The notes under the pieces: model-generated
The model's input: only the letters and a program-made list of their open reading frames with translations
Database searches by the model: none
What the model was told of the DNA's origin: nothing
Part shown: positions 6,183 to 8,132 of the stretch, piece after piece
How positions within the stretch are numbered: the first letter of the stretch is position 1
How the letters are laid out: every line of letters starts with the position of its first letter
Translations under genes and position numbers: made by a program
DNA from: Planctomycetota bacterium
Lineage (GTDB): Bacteria > Planctomycetota > Phycisphaerae > FEN-1346
Direction: 5' to 3'
DNA: 8,132 bases
Assembly (NCBI GenBank): GCA_026387055.1
Contig: JAPLML010000063.1
Span: forward strand, 1 to 8,132

Positions 6183-7299
6183 CTATTTCGCCTCCGTCCG
6201 CGCGGCGGCGCGGCGATGAAGTTCCGCCTCGATAAACGCGTCCAGTTCGCCGTCCAGCACGTCCTGGGTCTTCGCGGTCTCGTACTCGGTCCGGTGGTCC
6301 TTGACGAGCGTGTAGGGCTGGAGGACGTAAGAGCGGATCTGGTTGCCCCAGGCGATCTCGCCCTTCTGCCCGTAGAGCTTGGCGATTTCCTTGTCGCGCT
6401 CCTGCTGCTGGAGCCGCTTGAGGCGGGCCCGCAGCATCTCCATGGCGGTGGCCCGGTTCTGGTGCTGCGACCGCTCGTTCTGGCACTGAACGATGATGCC
6501 GGTCGGCAGGTGGGTGATCCGGACGGCGCTGGAGGTCTTGTTGACGTGCTGGCCGCCCGCGCCGCCCGCGCGGAAGAAGTCGAACTTCAGCTCCTCTTCG
6601 TCGATCTCGATCTCGCCCGTGTCGGGGACCTCGGGCAGGCAATCGACGCTGGCGAAGGACGTGTGCCTCCGGGCGGCCGCGTCGAACGGACTGATCCGCA
6701 CCAGGCGGTGGACGCCCACCTCGGCCGAAAGGTGGCCGTACCCGTACGGCCCGACCACGCGGACGGTGACGCTCCGCAGGCCCGCCTCTTCGCCGTCGAC
6801 GCTGTCGACGATGGTCATCGACCACCCGGCCCGCTCGATGTACCGCGTGTACATCCTGAGGAGCATGGCGGCCCAGTCGCACGATTCCGTGCCGCCAGCG
6901 CCGGCGTGGATCGACAGGTAATAGTTCTTCGGATCGTCCGGGCGCGAGAGCAGGGCCATGAACTGGAGGCGGTCGAGGCGCTTCTCGGCGTCCGCGAGGT
7001 CCTTCGCCGACTGCGCGACGGCCGAGGCATCGTTCTCCTCGGCGGCCAGCTCGGCCATCACGCGGGCGTCGTCGAGCATCCGCGCGATCTCGGCAGCGGG
7101 GTCGAGGATGGCCTTGAGGCCCTTCAGCTCCTGGACGGTGGCCTGCGCGGCCTCCTGGCCGGCCCAGAAGCCGGGGGCGGCCATCTTCTTCTCGATCTCG
7201 GCCAAGGCGCGCTGTTTGCCGGCGACGTCAAAGAGAGTCCCGGAGCGCGGTCAGGCGCTCGCTGAGGGCCTCCAACTTCTCGTGAACGGCGTCTTCCAT
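6183..7299 (-). CDS. prfB: Peptide chain release factor 2 with programmed +1 frameshift
   Basis: RF2 recognises UGA and UAA in the ribosomal A site and triggers peptidyl-tRNA hydrolysis. The gene is in two frames. The ATG at 7299 opens 23 codons (MEDAVHEKLEALSERL…RDSL), then TGA at 7230-7228. Slipping +1 at CTT TGA C gives GAC (7229-7227), and the second frame runs 348 codons to TAG at 6183, for a product of 371 aa (E. coli RF2 is 365). The codon-recognition tripeptide SPF falls at 203-205 and the catalytic GGQ at 248-250 (RAGGAGGQHVNKTSSAVRI), very close to the E. coli positions. SPF, rather than the PxT of RF1, identifies RF2. The TTG at 7205 is only an artificial start for the second frame. 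The frameshift is the known autoregulatory switch: low RF2 delays reading of the UGA and favours slippage. A strong promoter lies upstream, and the stop abuts lipoprotein A. Confidence 0.97.
7227..7240 (-). promoter_or_regulatory. prfB: prfB programmed frameshift site
   Basis: The minus strand reads GGGACTCT CTT TGA C. The slippery CTT (7233-7231), the in-frame TGA (7230-7228) and the following C match the conserved prfB recoding signal. The internal Shine-Dalgarno-like stimulator, AGGGGG in E. coli, is reduced here to roughly CGGGA and lies slightly further upstream, so slippage may be tuned differently. Confidence 0.92.
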
Positions 7300-7355
7300 G
7301 GTTTCCGGTCCCACCTTCGGCCGCGATGCCCCTTCATCCGCAGCCACGTTCGATG

Positions 7356-7383
7356 ATTATAGGGTGGGAGTGGCAGGAGTCAA
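7356..7383 (-). promoter_or_regulatory. Sigma-70-type promoter for the prfB cluster
   Basis: On the minus strand TTGACT (7383-7378) and TATAAT (7361-7356) are separated by 16 nt. The -10 is a perfect consensus and the -35 matches five of six positions. The predicted start near 7349 leaves a leader of about 50 nt before the prfB ATG at 7299. No other promoter of similar quality was seen before glyA or hpt, which supports transcription as one unit. Confidence 0.8.
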
Positions 7384-7404
7384 TTCATTGCCGGACGTAT
7401 CATT

Positions 7405-7434
7405 CGAGCCCGCCGCGGAAGCGGCGGGAGACCA
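7405..7434 (+). repeat. 30-bp hairpin repeat, copy 2
   Basis: The stem CCCGCCGC (7409-7416) and GCGGCGGG (7421-7428) encloses the loop GGAA. The 30-nt unit differs at two positions from the complement of 5565-5594. It sits just upstream of the prfB promoter, in the gap between that promoter and the phosphoesterase gene. Confidence 0.7.
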
Positions 7435-7471
7435 GGCCAATTGCGGATTGCAGATGGCGAACTGCGGGTTC
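7435..7471 (-). repeat. Degenerate short-period repeat of the CGCAAT/CTGCAAT type
   Basis: On the minus strand the stretch reads GCAGTTCGCCATCTGCAATC followed by CGCAATTGG. It is a short run of loosely repeated 7-8 nt units built on GCAAT/GCAGT. Longer arrays of this style occur between genes in several bacterial genomes. Only about four imperfect units are present, so this is a modest call. Confidence 0.4.
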
Positions 7472-7546
7472 AAAGGCAAACGACAAGAGCCGTCGCCATT
7501 TAGCCGCCCAGCTTGTCGAAGACTCGCCGTGGCGAGCTGGGCGCGT
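7472..7546 (+). repeat. Inverted-repeat family, left copy with enlarged hairpin loop
   Basis: It contains AAAGGCAA (7472-7479), CATTTAGCCGCCCAGCTTG (7497-7515) and CTGGGCGCGT (7537-7546), all found in inverted orientation at 8075-8121. Here the outer stem CGCCCAGCT/AGCTGGGCG (7505-7513 and 7535-7543) encloses an extra segment of about 21 nt with its own palindrome, CTCGCCGTGGCGAG (7523-7536). It lies about 35 nt downstream of the phosphoesterase stop. It lacks a T-tract, so it is not an obvious intrinsic terminator. Confidence 0.7.
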
Positions 7547-7580
7547 TTCGGCGCCAGGTATACGTGGAAAGGCCAGTCCA

Positions 7581-7997
7581 TCACGCCCCATCGCGCCGCA
7601 TGCGCCAGTAATCGGCCCCTGACTTGCTTTCGCGGACGAAGCGGTAAACGCCCTTGACCTTCCGGCCGTCGAGCCGCACGGCGACCTCGTCGACGTAGTC
7701 GCACGCCGTGTGACCGAGCTGAGCGGGGCACTCGACCGGGCAGTTCGGCGCGATCCATTCCATCGTGCCGCCGTCGTAAATGTCGCACCAACCGCGCCCG
7801 CCGGACATCTCCCCCTCGTACTCAAGGTACGCGAGGCGGTGGCTCGGCAGCTGCCGCACGAGGGCGGGGAGGGCGGCCGTATCGTCCGGCGGCGTGTGCG
7901 ACGAGAACGTCACGAGGGCCTCCCCGCCCTCCAGCATCAGGTCGTAGTGCCAGTCTTCGGCGTTGAGGAAATGCTGCTGAACGACGAAACGGAGCAT
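7581..7997 (-). CDS. Stand-alone LigD-type 3'-phosphoesterase domain protein
   Basis: This 138-aa protein matches the N-terminal phosphoesterase domain of bacterial NHEJ ligase LigD, which trims 3'-phosphates and 3'-ribonucleotides at DNA ends. The evidence is FVVQQHFLNAEDWHYDLMLE (4-23), with His9, His17 and Asp19 in the metal-site pattern, and HRLAYLEYEGEM (53-64), with His53 and Tyr57 at the spacing of the LigD His84/Tyr88 pair. YDGGTMEW (74-81) follows. The Arg that normally lies two residues after the Asp is Met21, and the His-to-His spacing is longer than in LigD, so activity may differ or be lost. No ligase or polymerase domain is attached and no Ku gene is in view. The ATG at 7997 has a GAGGG about 8 nt upstream. 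The gene is flanked on both sides by inverted copies of one repeat. Confidence 0.85.
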   Translation of the reverse strand: MLRFVVQQHFLNAEDWHYDLMLEGGEALVTFSSHTPPDDTAALPALVRQLPSHRLAYLEYEGEMSGGRGWCDIYDGGTMEWIAPNCPVECPAQLGHTACDYVDEVAVRLDGRKVKGVYRFVRESKSGADYWRMRRDGA

Positions 7998-8027
7998 GGT
8001 TCGCCCTCATGTGAAGTAACCTGCCTT

Positions 8028-8036
8028 ATTGTACCA
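8028..8036 (-). promoter_or_regulatory. Possible extended -10 promoter of the phosphoesterase gene
   Basis: On the minus strand TGG-TACAAT matches an extended -10 (TGn plus five of six -10 bases). The -35 region is weak. The predicted start lies about 24 nt before the ATG at 7997. This would make the gene independent of anything upstream. Confidence 0.45.
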
Positions 8037-8074
8037 CGACAGGTGCAACGCTTCGTTGATGATTCAGGAACAAC

Positions 8075-8121
8075 ACGCGCCCAGCAAGCTGGGCGGCTAA
8101 ATGACAACGGCTGTTGCCTTT
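8075..8121 (-). repeat. Inverted-repeat family, right copy
   Basis: CAAGCTGGGCGGCTAAATG (8085-8103) is the exact complement of 7497-7515. The flanking ACGCGCCCAG (8075-8084) and TTGCCTTT (8114-8121) also match the left copy in inverted orientation. In this copy the hairpin CGCCCAGC/GCTGGGCG closes directly on a minimal loop, without the extra 21 nt of the left copy. The repeat may continue past the end of the window. Confidence 0.75.
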
Positions 8122-8132
8122 GCCGTTCGTCG

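Noticed and set aside
5545..6882. A 445-codon open frame on the - strand overlapping prfB and lipoprotein A in another frame
   Set aside because: It is Arg-rich low-complexity sequence. The overlapping prfB frame carries SPF and GGQ motifs and is clearly the real one.
5700..7265. A 521-codon open frame on the + strand
   Set aside because: It is antisense to prfB and lipoprotein A, with no recognisable domain, and is explained by high GC at third positions.
7205..7299. prfB as a frameshifted pseudogene, or starting at the TTG at 7205
   Set aside because: The break is exactly at the conserved CTT TGA C site at codon 24, and the joined product has the normal RF2 length and motif positions.
7505..7543. 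An intrinsic terminator for the phosphoesterase gene
   Set aside because: The hairpin is strong, but no T-tract follows it on the minus strand. It is kept only as a repeat.
7298..7657. Short + strand open frames in the gap between prfB and the phosphoesterase gene
   Set aside because: They run over the promoter and three repeats and into the antisense of the phosphoesterase gene. The predicted proteins have no coherent features.
7405..8121. A CRISPR-like array from the repeated palindromes
   Set aside because: The repeats are inverted, irregularly spaced and surround a gene. There are no regular spacers and no cas genes.

Overview
This window is GC-rich and densely coding and reads like bacterial chromosome. 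The gene content, a stand-alone LigD-type phosphoesterase domain protein and many GC-rich palindromic intergenic repeats fit a planctomycete or a related deep-branching lineage. That assignment is an inference from style and is not proven by any single marker. I see no tRNA, rRNA, CRISPR array, transposase or phage gene, and no recognisable defence island.

Layout. (1) Positions 3-1895 (+) hold the 3' part of a HEAT-repeat protein with a degenerate receiver-like domain embedded between two HEAT blocks. A strong intrinsic terminator follows at 1914-1946. (2) Between this gene and the convergent gene on the other strand lies a 126-bp palindromic element (1965-2090) with imperfect 16-bp terminal inverted repeats and two internal hairpins. 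(3) Positions 2108-2896 (-) encode a small histidine kinase without a sensor domain. (4) Positions 3040-7299 (-) look like one co-directional cluster, transcribed in the order prfB, lipoprotein A, lipoprotein B, glyA, hpt. A near-consensus sigma-70 type promoter lies upstream of prfB at 7356-7383. (5) Positions 7581-7997 (-) encode a LigD-like 3'-phosphoesterase domain protein. It is flanked on both sides by inverted copies of one repeat family (7472-7546 and 8075-8121).

How the genes fit together. prfB (peptide release factor 2) carries the classical autoregulatory +1 frameshift, CTT TGA C, at codon 24, so the gene is split over two frames and must be annotated as one joined CDS of about 371 codons. 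Its stop codon abuts the start of lipoprotein A. glyA (serine to glycine plus one-carbon units) and hpt (purine salvage) are separated by 3 nt and are probably translationally coupled; glycine and one-carbon supply and purine salvage are metabolically related. The two lipoproteins appear to be diverged paralogues of a small exported domain of unknown role.

The most unusual features concern the repeats. A 103-bp double-hairpin element sits in frame inside the signal-peptide region of lipoprotein B and is flanked by a 5-bp direct repeat, as if it had inserted there and added 36 residues. A 30-bp hairpin repeat occurs at 5565-5594 and again at 7405-7434. The phosphoesterase gene is bracketed by inverted repeats. 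I did not find a clearly new multi-gene system; the novelty here lies in the mobile palindromic elements and the pseudo-receiver HEAT protein.
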